DNA of 32,445 bases. Source: a bacterium (GTDB taxonomy: Bacteria; Eremiobacterota; Eremiobacteria; Baltobacterales; Baltobacteraceae). The notes under the pieces are model-generated. The model ran no database searches and had not been told where the DNA came from. It saw only the letters and a program-made list of their open reading frames with translations. Made by a program: the position numbers and the translations under genes. Location: contig JAJYHP010000158.1 of the NCBI GenBank assembly GCA_021784715.1, positions 1 through 32,445 of the forward strand, in the 5' to 3' direction. Below are positions 15,407 through 23,475 of the stretch, one piece after another (within the stretch, counting starts at the first letter, position 1; the number at the start of each line of letters is the position of its first letter).

Positions 15407-16441
15407 CTATCGTTCGTCGCGTTCGCGCGCCGCTCGTTCGAGTGTATCGACACGAGCGATCAATTTGGGCAGGTTCTTAATCGCAACCTCTAGCCGCAGA
15501 CGGTCTCGATGGTCGCGCGCGGGCGCACCCGAGAAGAACGCATCGTCGGGTACGTCGCCCCAAATCTGGCTCTGCCCGCCTATGGTAACGCGCGAACCGA
15601 CGGTGATATGCCCTTTGAAACCGGTCTGGCCGCCGACCCGAACGTAGTCGCCCACCACTGTCGAACCGGCGAGCCCGGTTAACGCGGCTAATGCATCGTG
15701 TTTTCCCAGCCGGCAATTGTGGCCGATCTGCACGAGGTTATCGATCTTCGTTCCTTCGCCGATGCGCGTGCTTCCGGTCTGCGCGCGGTCGACGCAACTA
15801 TTCGCACCGATCTCGACGCGGTCGCCGAGTTCGACGTTCCCAACTTGCGGAATGCGCTCGAGTCGACCGTCGACGAATGCCCATCCGAAGCCCTCGCTAC
15901 CGATCGTCGCGCCTGCATAAAGCACGACGCCGGAACCCAGAATGCAACGATCCATGACACGCGCGTGCGGGTGCAACCAACTTCCCGCGCCGATTTTGAC
16001 GTCGGCACCGACGTAGGCGCCCGCTTCGAGCGCGCAGTCCGGGCCGATTTCGCTTCCGGGGCCGATCGTAACGTGGGGGCCGATATAGACGTTCTCAGCG
16101 ATCACCGCGCGCGGGTCGATTGCGGCGGAGGAATCGCGGTGTGGCCCAACCGGGCGCGGCGCGCGGAGAGCGGCGAGCAACCCGACTAACGCGATGCGTG
16201 CATCGTCGACGACGACCAGCGGTTTGCCCGTCGGCACCGGGCTGGGAAGCGCGCGCGCGTCGGCGAGCACCGCCGCGGCATGGCTGCGTAGCGCCGCTTG
16301 CAGATACCGGGCATCGACGGCGAAGGTCAACGCCCCGGGGCCGGCTTCATCGACGGCGCTAACGGTGAGGATTTCGACCTCCGCATCGCCGATGACCGTA
16401 CCGCCCAGGCGCCGGGCGATCTCGCCGAGCTTCCCGAGCAT
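15407..16441 (-). CDS. lpxD: UDP-3-O-(3-hydroxyacyl)glucosamine N-acyltransferase
   Basis: LpxD adds the second acyl chain, to the amino group of the glucosamine, in lipid A synthesis. The 344-residue product has an N-terminal uridine-binding domain (~1-100), then a hexapeptide-repeat beta-helix (IGPHVTIGPGSEIGPDC and onward) and a C-terminal helix. The active-site His is in LVQIGHNCRLGKH, and the IGSEGFGWAFVDGRLERIPQVG segment is diagnostic of LpxD. Length matches the family (about 340). It starts 5 bp after the last Skp-like gene, in the bamA-skp-lpxD order common to diderm bacteria. Confidence 0.96.
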   Translation of the reverse strand: MLGKLGEIARRLGGTVIGDAEVEILTVSAVDEAGPGALTFAVDARYLQAALRSHAAAVLADARALPSPVPTGKPLVVVDDARIALVGLLAALRAPRPVGPHRDSSAAIDPRAVIAENVYIGPHVTIGPGSEIGPDCALEAGAYVGADVKIGAGSWLHPHARVMDRCILGSGVVLYAGATIGSEGFGWAFVDGRLERIPQVGNVELGDRVEIGANSCVDRAQTGSTRIGEGTKIDNLVQIGHNCRLGKHDALAALTGLAGSTVVGDYVRVGGQTGFKGHITVGSRVTIGGQSQIWGDVPDDAFFSGAPARDHRDRLRLEVAIKNLPKLIARVDTLERAARERDER

Positions 16442-16446
16442 CGCGA

Positions 16447-16851
16447 TTACGAGCCCGAAGGCTTCGGCGAGGCCGTCTCGGTGATTCCCAGAACCTTTTC
16501 GACATCGGCGGTGATATCGGTTCCGCCGTAGCCGACGCCCTCACGCGTGAGGACGAGTTTGAGGTTTTTCTTCGCCGCAACTTTCGCCGCCGCGGCGCGA
16601 ATTTGGTCGGTGAGTTGCACGGTTAACGCTCCGTATTTCTTTTGGAGCGCGGCCACTTGGCTCTCCTTTTCCGCGTTGCTCGCCTTGCTTGCAGCGATGC
16701 GCTGTTCGTCGGCATAGAGATGGTTCTGGTCGGTCTGGAACTCCGTCCAGTTCGAGGTGATGCGATTGATATCGACGAGCCCGATGGGGCTCGACGAAGC
16801 GCATCCGACGATGGTGAGGAGTCCGGCGAGTGCGATAATGCTCTTCTTCAC
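16447..16851 (-). CDS. Skp/OmpH-like lipoprotein (short)
   Basis: The 134-residue product has a lipoprotein signal (MKKSIIALAGLLTIVGC, Cys17). It then has the OmpH pattern: a short strand GLVDINRIT, a helical arm (~45-95, EKESQVAALQKKYGALTVQL) and the terminal strand NLKLVLTREGVGYGGTDITADV. Skp is a periplasmic chaperone that carries unfolded outer-membrane proteins to BamA. Soluble Skp is not lipidated, so this one would be tethered to a membrane. It is one of three neighbouring Skp-like genes between bamA and lpxD; its ATG overlaps the stop of the next one upstream by 4 bp. The fold is clear from the motif; chaperone function is inferred from family and position. Confidence 0.8.
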   Translation of the reverse strand: MKKSIIALAGLLTIVGCASSSPIGLVDINRITSNWTEFQTDQNHLYADEQRIAASKASNAEKESQVAALQKKYGALTVQLTDQIRAAAAKVAAKKNLKLVLTREGVGYGGTDITADVEKVLGITETASPKPSGS

Positions 16852-18128
16852 GTTCCTGTGCTCTTGAGAGAGGAGATAACATCTCCGGTGAGGTCGTAGC
16901 CCCCGGGATGTGCGATGGGATCGAGGAGGACGACGGAGAACCCGTCGCGTTTGGCGATGCGTCGTGCGGCGGTTGCGATTTGCGTTTCGATCTTTTTGTA
17001 GAGATCGCCGCGCTCTTTCGCAAGCTTGTCCCGCTGCTGTTTGGCGGCACCGACGGCGCCGACATCGACGCCGTTGAGCGCTTCGTACTGCGCTTCGAGG
17101 TCGCTTCGCGTTTGGGAAAATTGGTCGGAAATATTCGTAAGATCGGTTTGGTAGCGCTGTTGAAGGTTCGAAGCGATTTGTTCGAGTTGCGCCTTCGTCG
17201 CGGCCGGCAGATTCGCCGGAAGCTGAGGCCCCGAGAGCGCCGCCAATTGCTTGGAAACCTGTTGCTGGCGGGCTTGAAGCTGCGTCTGCGTTTGCGCCTG
17301 CAACGCGGCTGCATGGGCGCGAATCTGTTTCATAATCCCGGCCTGCAACGAGTTTTGGTAGGCTTGAAGTTCGCTCCGATGCCGCGCGCGCATCGCATCG
17401 ACTTGCGCTCGCTCGTTGGCGTCTATCGCCTTAAGTTGTGCCGTCAGCGCCTTGCGCTGAGCGTCGTCGAGCGCGAGATTATTGAGCTTCGTCTGGAGCG
17501 CGAGGCGTTGGTTCGCATCTTGCTGCGATAGCCGCAGCGAGAGATCCGATTCTTCGCGCGCGTACTGCGCCGCCCGCGTTTGAAAGCGCCCCTGCGCTTG
17601 CTCGTGCAGGCGCTTTTCGAGCGCGCCCATCGTCGCTTGTCCTTGCTCGACGACGGACTTTTGGTAGCTCTGCAGATCGTTCGCGGCCGATTTTTCAATC
17701 GCTTGCGCCTGCGCCGCGGAAGAAATCAGCGGTGCCGATTCGTACGCCCGCGCGGCGGCATCGAGCCCCGCGGAGCGAAGCGCCGCGGCGACCTCGGTGC
17801 GCTCTTCCTTCGCCAAGCGGCTCTGTAGCGCCCCGATCGCTTGCGAACTCTGCGCTTCCGCCTGTGCGAGCTGCGCCTTGATGCTCGCGATATCCGCCTT
17901 CATCTCTTCGGGGGATTTCGGCACCACCGGCGCGGCTGCCGAAAGATCGATCGCGGCGATGGCCGCATCGAGATCTTGAAGCTGCGAATAGAGCGGATGC
18001 GCCTTCGTCGCCTTATTGGTGTTGACGTAAGCGATGCCGCGAATATTGGGCGAAGCAACGTCGACGTGGCTGCAGGCAACCACGCCGATGAGGAGCACGC
18101 CCGCGAGGATCCTAGTGATTGAGGCCAC
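16848..18128 (-). CDS. Long coiled-coil Skp/OmpH-like lipoprotein
   Basis: The 426-residue product has a lipoprotein signal (LLIGVVAC, Cys19), then IRGIAYVNTNKA, which resembles the first strand of OmpH. Residues ~70-370 form an Ala/Gln/Arg-rich helical coiled coil, much longer than the Skp arms. The end GFSVVLLDPIAHPGGYDLTGDVISSL matches the OmpH terminal strand. It looks like a Skp whose tentacles have been stretched, with a lipid anchor. The GTG start lies 17 bp inside the upstream gene and the stop overlaps the next gene (ATGA), so the three Skp-like genes are coupled. Whether it binds outer-membrane protein clients, or spans the periplasm as a spacer, cannot be told. Confidence 0.78.
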   Translation of the reverse strand: MASITRILAGVLLIGVVACSHVDVASPNIRGIAYVNTNKATKAHPLYSQLQDLDAAIAAIDLSAAAPVVPKSPEEMKADIASIKAQLAQAEAQSSQAIGALQSRLAKEERTEVAAALRSAGLDAAARAYESAPLISSAAQAQAIEKSAANDLQSYQKSVVEQGQATMGALEKRLHEQAQGRFQTRAAQYAREESDLSLRLSQQDANQRLALQTKLNNLALDDAQRKALTAQLKAIDANERAQVDAMRARHRSELQAYQNSLQAGIMKQIRAHAAALQAQTQTQLQARQQQVSKQLAALSGPQLPANLPAATKAQLEQIASNLQQRYQTDLTNISDQFSQTRSDLEAQYEALNGVDVGAVGAAKQQRDKLAKERGDLYKKIETQIATAARRIAKRDGFSVVLLDPIAHPGGYDLTGDVISSLKSTGT

Positions 18129-18918
18129 TCCTCACATCTTGCGTAATGTCGGTGCCGCCGAAAACGATATCGCCCTTGTCGATGACGACGAGCAAGTGCT
18201 TCTTCGCGGCGATCGTTGCGGTAATCGCGCGAACCTTGGCGACGAGCGGCTTGAGCAACGTCGTCTGTTCGTCGCGAAGGACTTTATTGAACTCGACCGA
18301 GATCTGCTGCTTCTCCGCGCTCGTCGTCGCTTTTTGCATTTTCGCGGCGAAAATGGCGCGCTGCTGCTGGGCGAATTTTGCAAATGCGTCGTTCGCCGCT
18401 TTCACTCGCGGCAGCCCGTTATCGAGAACGCTCTGGTCGACGTAGCCGATAGGCGACGGAGGCGGAGTCGCCGTTACCGGAGGAATCGCCTGGGTGCCGG
18501 TGACCAAATTCAGAACGTCGGTCGTAATATCTTGGCCGCCGTAGACGACGATGTGACGGTCGACGACGACGGAGAGCTTCCGCTTCGCACTAACGGCTGC
18601 GAGCGCGAGTTGCACGCGCTGGAGCAGCGGCCCGAGAATTTCGTTCTGCTTATCGTTAAAGCGCTGCGAGAACTTCAACTGAATCTGTTGGCGCTGTGCG
18701 TCGTTTTTCGCGCCCTTCATCTGAGCGGCTTCCTGTTGCTGCATCTGCGACGCAATTGCGGTGAGTTGTCGATTCGCGCTCACGAATGCCGGCAACGAAG
18801 CGATGGCCGACTGAGCGATCGTTCCGACGTCGGTCAGATCGTCGGCGATCGCCGATGGTGCGATGAAGACGCCGACCGCGCAAAGAAGTGCGACGAATGC
18901 GAGTATGCGGTGTTTCAT
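18112..18918 (-). CDS. Tandem double-domain Skp/OmpH-like periplasmic protein
   Basis: The 268-residue product has a cleavable signal peptide (MKHRILAFVALLCAVGVFIAPSAIA) with no lipobox Cys, so it should be soluble in the periplasm. It contains two Skp-like units. Each has a helical arm and ends in the same strand: SVVVDRHIVVYGGQDITTDV (~114-133) and VVIDKGDIVFGGTDITQDV (~245-263). A Pro-rich linker (PPVTATPPPSPIGYVDQ) joins them, and the second begins with the typical GYVDQ. Skp acts as a trimer, so a two-unit chain implies a different oligomer. An AAGGAC lies 6 nt before the ATG, and bamA ends 34 bp upstream, as expected for a BamA client chaperone. Confidence 0.8.
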   Translation of the reverse strand: MKHRILAFVALLCAVGVFIAPSAIADDLTDVGTIAQSAIASLPAFVSANRQLTAIASQMQQQEAAQMKGAKNDAQRQQIQLKFSQRFNDKQNEILGPLLQRVQLALAAVSAKRKLSVVVDRHIVVYGGQDITTDVLNLVTGTQAIPPVTATPPPSPIGYVDQSVLDNGLPRVKAANDAFAKFAQQQRAIFAAKMQKATTSAEKQQISVEFNKVLRDEQTTLLKPLVAKVRAITATIAAKKHLLVVIDKGDIVFGGTDITQDVRSGLNH

Positions 18919-18952
18919 AATGTCCTTCTCGAAGTTCTAAAGACGGGCGGTG

Positions 18953-21226
18953 CTAGAAAGCTTCGCCGAGGCCGAAGCTGGTGTGGAAACCGTTGACGCC
19001 CTTCGCAAAATCGATGCGTACGACGCGGTTGCCGAGTTGCGGAACGTTGAAACGGACGCCGAGGCCGTAGTCGGAACGCAGCGTCCAATTTCCGGGATAG
19101 CTCGTAATCCGGTTGGTATACGGATCGAGGATCGGCGACGCACCGCGAATGCGGAAGGCCCCCTGGTCGACGAAAGCCGCTAAAATGAGATTGCGGTCGA
19201 TGCTGAGCGGCTGCCGGAACTCCGCCTGGAAGAGTGCGGCATCGGTACCGTAGAAGATCTGGTTGTAACCGCGTAACTGCTGGTCGGAGAAATTGTACAG
19301 GTTACTCGGCGGAATCGCTCCCGTCGAGAGCTCGCCTAAGAAATGCAAGCCGATCGTCGCCGTGGATCGGACCGGAATGAACTTCGCGATGTCGAGGACG
19401 CTCTGCGTATAGGAAAAGCTGGAACCGATCGACGGCGTGGAGATGGTTTCGGTGAAATTCGCATTCACGCCGCGGCGCGGTTCGATGTAGTCGTCGAGGG
19501 TGAGCGTCGACGCTCCCAGAGAGAGCGTATCGAGTCGGTACGGCGCACCGGTGTTGACGTTGGCGATGGAAGATGCGGAAATGCCGAGCGTGTTGGTCGC
19601 ATTGACGTTGAGGTTGCTCAACGGGCTTGGCGTCGCGCCGACAAAAACGTTCGGTTGTACGTTGGATTGAAAGTAGTACGGCGAGCTGACGGTAGTACTG
19701 TAGCGGATCGTCTGCGCGCCGACGCCGGCGGTAATTTGCGTGAAGTCGTTAAGGCGACGCCCGACTTGGAGCGCGCCACCGAGCGCGCTATTGGTGTTGG
19801 TAGCAGCGACGCCGGAGATCGACGAGACGCCGAGCGAGGGATAGAGCGTTACCGGAATCGGCTGCGGGGTCGCCCCGACCGATGGCGAGATCGCCGAGAA
19901 CGAGCTTTGCGAAACGGCATAGACCGGGTAATAGTAGGTCGACGAATTGCTGAAGAGCGATCCCGAGAGGCTATATTTTTGCGATTTCACGGTGTTTCCG
20001 ACGTACGGAATCGTCACCGATGCCTGCACGGACGAGGTACGAATGCTGCGCTGGAATTGGAGGCCGACGCCGTTCCCGGTACCGTGAAGGTTGTTATCCT
20101 GGTATCCGAGGTCGCCGTAGAGCCCTTGCCCGTTGATACCGCCGGAGTAGCCGAATCCGATCTGCGCTTGCGCGGTTTTCTGTTCGGTAACTTTCCAAAC
20201 GACGGTGACGTCCTCGGGGTGCTTGGGATCGGGACCCGGCTTGACATCGGGCGTGACTTTCGAGAAGAACTGCGTGTTCTGCAAACGCTGCAGGTCGTAT
20301 TTAATCGCCGCTCGCGTCAGCAACATTCCGGGACGCAGGCGCAATTGGCGACGGATGACGTTGTCTTTGGTTTTGGTGTTTCCTGTGATTTCGACCGCCG
20401 CGACGCGCGCGACGTACACGTCGTACTTCACGTCGGCGGTGTCGTTCTTCAGGTCGATCGACGACGGCTCGATGCCGCCGACGAAATTCCCGACGAAGAG
20501 CGAATACTTCTTGTAGAGGGCCGAGATCGCTTTGTAATCTTTTTCGCGCAGCACGTCGGAGTAGACGACGCCAGGCTTCACGTTGAGCTTCGAAAGAATC
20601 AACGGCGGCGGAATGACGGGGTCTCCGCCGATAATCACCTTGCGAATCGTCAAGCCTTCCTGAACCGTCAGCGTGAGCGCGCCGGTCTTCGGATCGAGGT
20701 TGACGTCTTTAATGTGCGTGGGCAACTGGCCGCCGTAGCCGATCCGCTCGTAATAGCTGTTGATCTTGAGCAGGTCGGAGCGTAGCGTGTTTCCGTTAAA
20801 AACTTGGCCGGGCGCGCTATCCATTAAGGCGAGCAGCGTATCGGTCGGAACGTTCTTGTTGCCGACGAAAGAAATTTTGGAGATGACCGGGTTCTCGACC
20901 ACGCGATAGGTGATCGCAACGCCGCCGGGGCGCAGACGAATCAACGGAGGCGCGATCGCCGAAAAGTACCCCAACGCGTTGATGCGCGCGAGGTCGCTCT
21001 GGACGATCTTCGGGTCGTAGGTCTCCCCGGGGCGCGCTTGCACGACCGCCATGATCTCCGAGGTTGGAACGTGGAGATTCCCCGTGACGTCGACCGAAAC
21101 GATTTTCGGCGTGACGGCGGAGGAGGCGTTCGGCGGTGCGAGCATCGCAACGATTGCCGCGAGCGCGACCAGCGCGCTAGCGGTTCTCCAGAGTGCGCGT
21201 TGCGCACGCCGAAAACGGACATTCAT
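18953..21226 (-). CDS. bamA: Outer-membrane protein assembly factor BamA (Omp85)
   Basis: The 757-residue product is the Omp85-family insertase that folds beta-barrel proteins into the outer membrane. It has a signal peptide (~1-37). Four POTRA domains follow at ~40-112, 113-190, 191-275 and 276-350, each with a VxGN-like start (VTGNLHVP, FVGNKNVP, IGGDPVIP, ITGNTKTK). A C-terminal barrel (~355-757) carries the LRGY variant of the conserved loop-6 RGY/F motif and ends in Phe (FGLGEAF). E. coli BamA has five POTRAs and TamA three. I chose the ATG at 21226 because it starts the signal peptide; the frame extends to 21349 through GC-rich intergenic sequence with no family similarity. It is followed by Skp-like and lpx genes, the classic BamA context, so TamA is less likely. 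Confidence 0.93.
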   Translation of the reverse strand: MNVRFRRAQRALWRTASALVALAAIVAMLAPPNASSAVTPKIVSVDVTGNLHVPTSEIMAVVQARPGETYDPKIVQSDLARINALGYFSAIAPPLIRLRPGGVAITYRVVENPVISKISFVGNKNVPTDTLLALMDSAPGQVFNGNTLRSDLLKINSYYERIGYGGQLPTHIKDVNLDPKTGALTLTVQEGLTIRKVIIGGDPVIPPPLILSKLNVKPGVVYSDVLREKDYKAISALYKKYSLFVGNFVGGIEPSSIDLKNDTADVKYDVYVARVAAVEITGNTKTKDNVIRRQLRLRPGMLLTRAAIKYDLQRLQNTQFFSKVTPDVKPGPDPKHPEDVTVVWKVTEQKTAQAQIGFGYSGGINGQGLYGDLGYQDNNLHGTGNGVGLQFQRSIRTSSVQASVTIPYVGNTVKSQKYSLSGSLFSNSSTYYYPVYAVSQSSFSAISPSVGATPQPIPVTLYPSLGVSSISGVAATNTNSALGGALQVGRRLNDFTQITAGVGAQTIRYSTTVSSPYYFQSNVQPNVFVGATPSPLSNLNVNATNTLGISASSIANVNTGAPYRLDTLSLGASTLTLDDYIEPRRGVNANFTETISTPSIGSSFSYTQSVLDIAKFIPVRSTATIGLHFLGELSTGAIPPSNLYNFSDQQLRGYNQIFYGTDAALFQAEFRQPLSIDRNLILAAFVDQGAFRIRGASPILDPYTNRITSYPGNWTLRSDYGLGVRFNVPQLGNRVVRIDFAKGVNGFHTSFGLGEAF

Positions 21227-21316
21227 AGAAAGCGCAATCCCTCGATCTTGAGTGTGGCCGGCAAAGCCCGGCCAACGGGGGAACGGCGAATTGCCGGGCC
21301 CAGGGCTAAGAGCGGT

Positions 21317-21373
21317 CGATTCGCCCAAGCGCCCCCCGCTCCTTGCCAAGCGGGCGCCGGAGAGGGCGAATCG
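21317..21373 (-). ncRNA. Candidate structured leader RNA element of bamA
   Basis: A nested stem-loop is formed by arms at 21317-21326 and 21364-21373 (10 bp, perfect) and inner arms at 21329-21334 and 21352-21357 (6 bp), with the loop CTTGCCAAG region at the top. It lies about 90 bp upstream of the bamA start codon. I do not recognise it as any known riboswitch or RNA family. Pairing is directly visible; transcription and function are inference. Confidence 0.3.
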
Positions 21374-21567
21374 CCGGGAAGAATTCGGGAAAGCAGCGAG
21401 GCCCAGCCCCCTGGGGCACCGGGATCACGCCGGCGGCGAGGCCATTCTGCCGCAGGCTCGAGGTCCACGCTCGCCGTGGTTCGGCAGAAGCAGCGGTTTC
21501 GCAAGCTCTGTTGCTTTCGCAATCGCCCTCGCAATCGGTGCATCTTGATGGCGCTCCGGCGACAGGC

Positions 21568-21642
21568 GCTCCGGTGGATGGATGCGGACGCCTGTGCGCA
21601 GGCGCGAAAGCGGATGCCCTCAGGGGGCTTATGGTTATCGGC
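21568..21642 (-). repeat. Intergenic repeat after propeller gene 1 (hairpin CGCCTG-TGCG-CAGGCG)
   Basis: This element matches 23476-23549 closely and lies directly downstream of the propeller gene. It contains a perfect 6-bp stem with a 4-nt loop at 21589-21604. It may work as a factor-dependent terminator or an RNA 3'-end stabiliser, but has no U-run. Its far end carries CCATCCACCGGAG (- strand), almost the same as the CCATTCACCGGAG that precedes the start codon of gene 1. Confidence 0.6.
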
Positions 21643-23466
21643 CTACGGCACGACCGCGATGCCGTACGGGCCGCTGAGGTTCGGGAAGGTGCCGGTGGGC
21701 GTCTGCTGCGTGCCCTGAGCGTTGTACACCGTCACGGTGTAGTTGCCGGAGTTCGCCACGTAGAGCCAACCGTTGGCCGGGTCGTAAGCGATGCCGACCG
21801 GGCCGTTGAAGTTCGGGAAGCTGCCGCTGGCGAGCGTCTGCTGCGCGCCCTGAGCGTTGTACGCCGTCACGGTGTTGTTGCCGTTCGTCACGCAGAGCCA
21901 GCCGTTGGCCGGGTCGTACGCGATGCCTTGCACGTTGCTGAGGTTCGGGAAGCTGCCGCTGGTGAGCGTCTGCTGCGCGCCCTGAGCGTTGTACGCCGTC
22001 ATGGTGTTGTTGTTGAGGTTCGCCACGTAGAGCCAGCCGTTGGCCGGGTCGTAGGCGATGGCGCCCGGGCCGTTGAGGTTCGGGAAGGTGCCGGTGAGCG
22101 TCTGCTTCGCGCCCTGAGCGTTGTACGCCGTCACGGTGTTGTTGCCGGGGTTCGCCACGTAGAGCCAGCCGTTGGCCGGGTCGTACGCGATGCCTTCCGG
22201 GCTGTTGAGGCTCGGGAAGGTGCCGGTGAGCGTCTGCTTCGCGCCCTGAGCGTTGTACGCCGTCACGGTGTTGTTGCCGGGGTTCGCCACGTAGAGCCAG
22301 CCGTTGGCCGGGTCGTACGCGATGCCGGCCGGGCTGCTGAGGCTCGGGAAGGTGCCGGTGAGCGTCTGCTGCGCGCCCTGAGCGTTGTACGCCGTCACGG
22401 TGCTGTTGCCGTTGTTTGCCACGTAGAGCCAGCCGTTGGCCGGGTCGTAGGCGATGCCGTACGGGCCGTTGAGGTTCGGGAAGGTGCCGGTGAGCGTCTG
22501 CTGCGTGCCCTGAGCGTCGTACGCCGTCACGGTGCTGTTGCCGAGGTTCGTCACGTAGAGCGTTGCGCTCCCCGAAAAGATGTCCGCGGCAGCGGTCAGC
22601 GGGCTCGCGCCGCTGGCTGTCGTGGGCGTCACGGTCGCGGTGAGCAGCGCGCCGGCGGGGTTGCTCGATGCGTTGGCGACCGTGAAGAGGTTGGGCGCGC
22701 TCGTGCCGATCGGCGTGACGGTGAACTGCGTGGCATCACTGGTCGTGAGGGCGACCGCGGGCGCACCGGGGCCCAGGATATAGTTGCCGTCGGCATCCAC
22801 GCCGAGCACGCTCACCTGGCCGCTCTGCGCCATGGGCAGGACGAATCCGGTGAGCGCATTCCCGGAGATCGTGGTGGCACTCGAGAGGACGGCCACCGTG
22901 GCCGGCACGCCACCCAAGGTGATGGGCAGGTTATTCGCCGCTCCGGCAGCGACCAGGAAGCTCACGCTCTGCGCCTGCGAGAGCGCCTTCGTTCCCGCCG
23001 GTTGCGTGCAGGAGGAGAGCGAACAGCTCCCGCCACTCGCGTTGGTGTACGCCTGATCGTAGGTAGTAAAGGTGCCGGTATAGCACGCGGTGTTGCTGGG
23101 GCAGGGCGCCAGCGCCAAACTCACGGTGCAGACGAGATTGGAGTAGAGGTTCACCGTGCAGCTGGGGTTGCCGGTGGTGAGGTTGATGCCTTCGCTCAAA
23201 CTCGTCGGCCCGGTGATGGTAACGGCGAGCGCCTGCGTCGCCGGCGAGATGTACTGCGGGCGGCGTTGCGCGGAATTCGCATTCGTTGCGTGCGGAATGG
23301 TGATGGTTAGGCGCGCCGCGCTGCTCGCACCGATCGGCGCGCGTACGTGCGGCGGCACCGCCGCGCTCTGCGCGCCGCCGCAGCCGGCGAGCAACGCGAG
23401 CGCGCAGGCCAGCCCGGCGAGGCGAGCGAGGAGTGCGGTGGGAGCGGGAAGCGATGGCGTGGTCAT
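21643..23466 (-). CDS. Seven-bladed YVTN/NHL-type beta-propeller lipoprotein
   Basis: The 607-residue product has a lipoprotein signal (ALALLAGCGG). An N-terminal ~270-residue Ser/Thr/Ala-rich domain follows, with Cys-containing motifs (CTVNLYSNLVCTV, CSLSSCTQPAG) and GVDADGNYILG. Then comes a propeller of 44-residue blades of the form GIAYDPANGWLYVANxGNxTVTAYNAQG. Six complete units are present, plus an opening half (LYVTNLGNSTVTAYDAQG) and a closing half (GPYGIAVVP) that should join as the seventh blade. Such propellers usually bind proteins or polysaccharides at the cell surface or in the periplasm; the ligand here is unknown. GGAGGA lies 7 nt before the ATG. It is the tandem paralogue of the next gene upstream. 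Confidence 0.85.
   Translation of the reverse strand: MTTPSLPAPTALLARLAGLACALALLAGCGGAQSAAVPPHVRAPIGASSAARLTITIPHATNANSAQRRPQYISPATQALAVTITGPTSLSEGINLTTGNPSCTVNLYSNLVCTVSLALAPCPSNTACYTGTFTTYDQAYTNASGGSCSLSSCTQPAGTKALSQAQSVSFLVAAGAANNLPITLGGVPATVAVLSSATTISGNALTGFVLPMAQSGQVSVLGVDADGNYILGPGAPAVALTTSDATQFTVTPIGTSAPNLFTVANASSNPAGALLTATVTPTTASGASPLTAAADIFSGSATLYVTNLGNSTVTAYDAQGTQQTLTGTFPNLNGPYGIAYDPANGWLYVANNGNSTVTAYNAQGAQQTLTGTFPSLSSPAGIAYDPANGWLYVANPGNNTVTAYNAQGAKQTLTGTFPSLNSPEGIAYDPANGWLYVANPGNNTVTAYNAQGAKQTLTGTFPNLNGPGAIAYDPANGWLYVANLNNNTMTAYNAQGAQQTLTSGSFPNLSNVQGIAYDPANGWLCVTNGNNTVTAYNAQGAQQTLASGSFPNFNGPVGIAYDPANGWLYVANSGNYTVTVYNAQGTQQTPTGTFPNLSGPYGIAVVP
21646..22563 (-). repeat. 132-bp tandem coding repeats (propeller blades, copy 1)
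   Basis: The 44-residue blades are also repeated at the DNA level with a 132-bp period; for example GATGCC at 21790 recurs at 21922. The most conserved stretch encodes YDPANGWLYVAN. Individual units differ by a few bases and by small compensating codon gains and losses within the TLTGTF/TLASGSF loop, so the period is kept. These are coding repeats, not a CRISPR array. Confidence 0.85.
22562..23390 (-). repeat. Near-identical duplicated segment, copy 1 (partner 24331-25159)
   Basis: The part of the gene encoding the N-terminal domain matches 24331-25159 at a constant offset of 1769 bp, checked at three points (GTTGCGCTCC at 22562, GCTGGGG at 23161, CAGCCGGCGA near 23390). No indels were seen between them, only scattered substitutions. 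Similarity stops just inside the lipobox, so the signal peptides differ. Confidence 0.85.
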
Positions 23467-23475
23467 GAGCGTCTC

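Larger units (their letters stand above)
21227..21642 (-). other. Non-coding region upstream of bamA with strong inverted repeats
   Basis: About 416 bp without a supported gene. It holds (a) a perfect 7-bp stem TGGCCGG/CCGGCCA with a 6-nt loop at 21255-21274, about 30 bp before the bamA start; (b) a larger nested hairpin at 21317-21373, whose outer arms CGATTCGCCC and GGGCGAATCG pair over 10 bp and inner arms GCGCCC/GGGCGC pair over 6 bp; and (c) a repeated element at 21568-21642. The bamA promoter is expected here, but I see no convincing -35/-10 pair. The hairpins could be a 5' leader structure or a terminator/attenuator, although no U-run follows them. Confidence 0.5.

Noticed and set aside
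19343..20785. A 480-codon open frame on the + strand opposite bamA
   Set aside because: Arg/Asp/Val-rich antisense frame of a kind common in GC-rich genomes; the opposite strand clearly encodes BamA.
21227..21349. N-terminal extension of the bamA frame
   Set aside because: It precedes a normal signal peptide with intergenic sequence and contains the hairpin at 21255-21274.
21227..21642. Riboswitch or housekeeping RNA (cobalamin riboswitch, RNase P RNA, tmRNA) in the gap before bamA
   Set aside because: None of the conserved core sequences of these families could be found; only simple inverted repeats are visible.
21343..23310. A 655-codon open frame on the + strand with repeats like VVRRHGVVAxVRHVEPAVGRVV
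   Set aside because: It is the antisense reading of the propeller repeats. The - strand frame has a lipobox, a good ribosome binding site and a recognisable fold; the + strand frame has only reflected periodicity.
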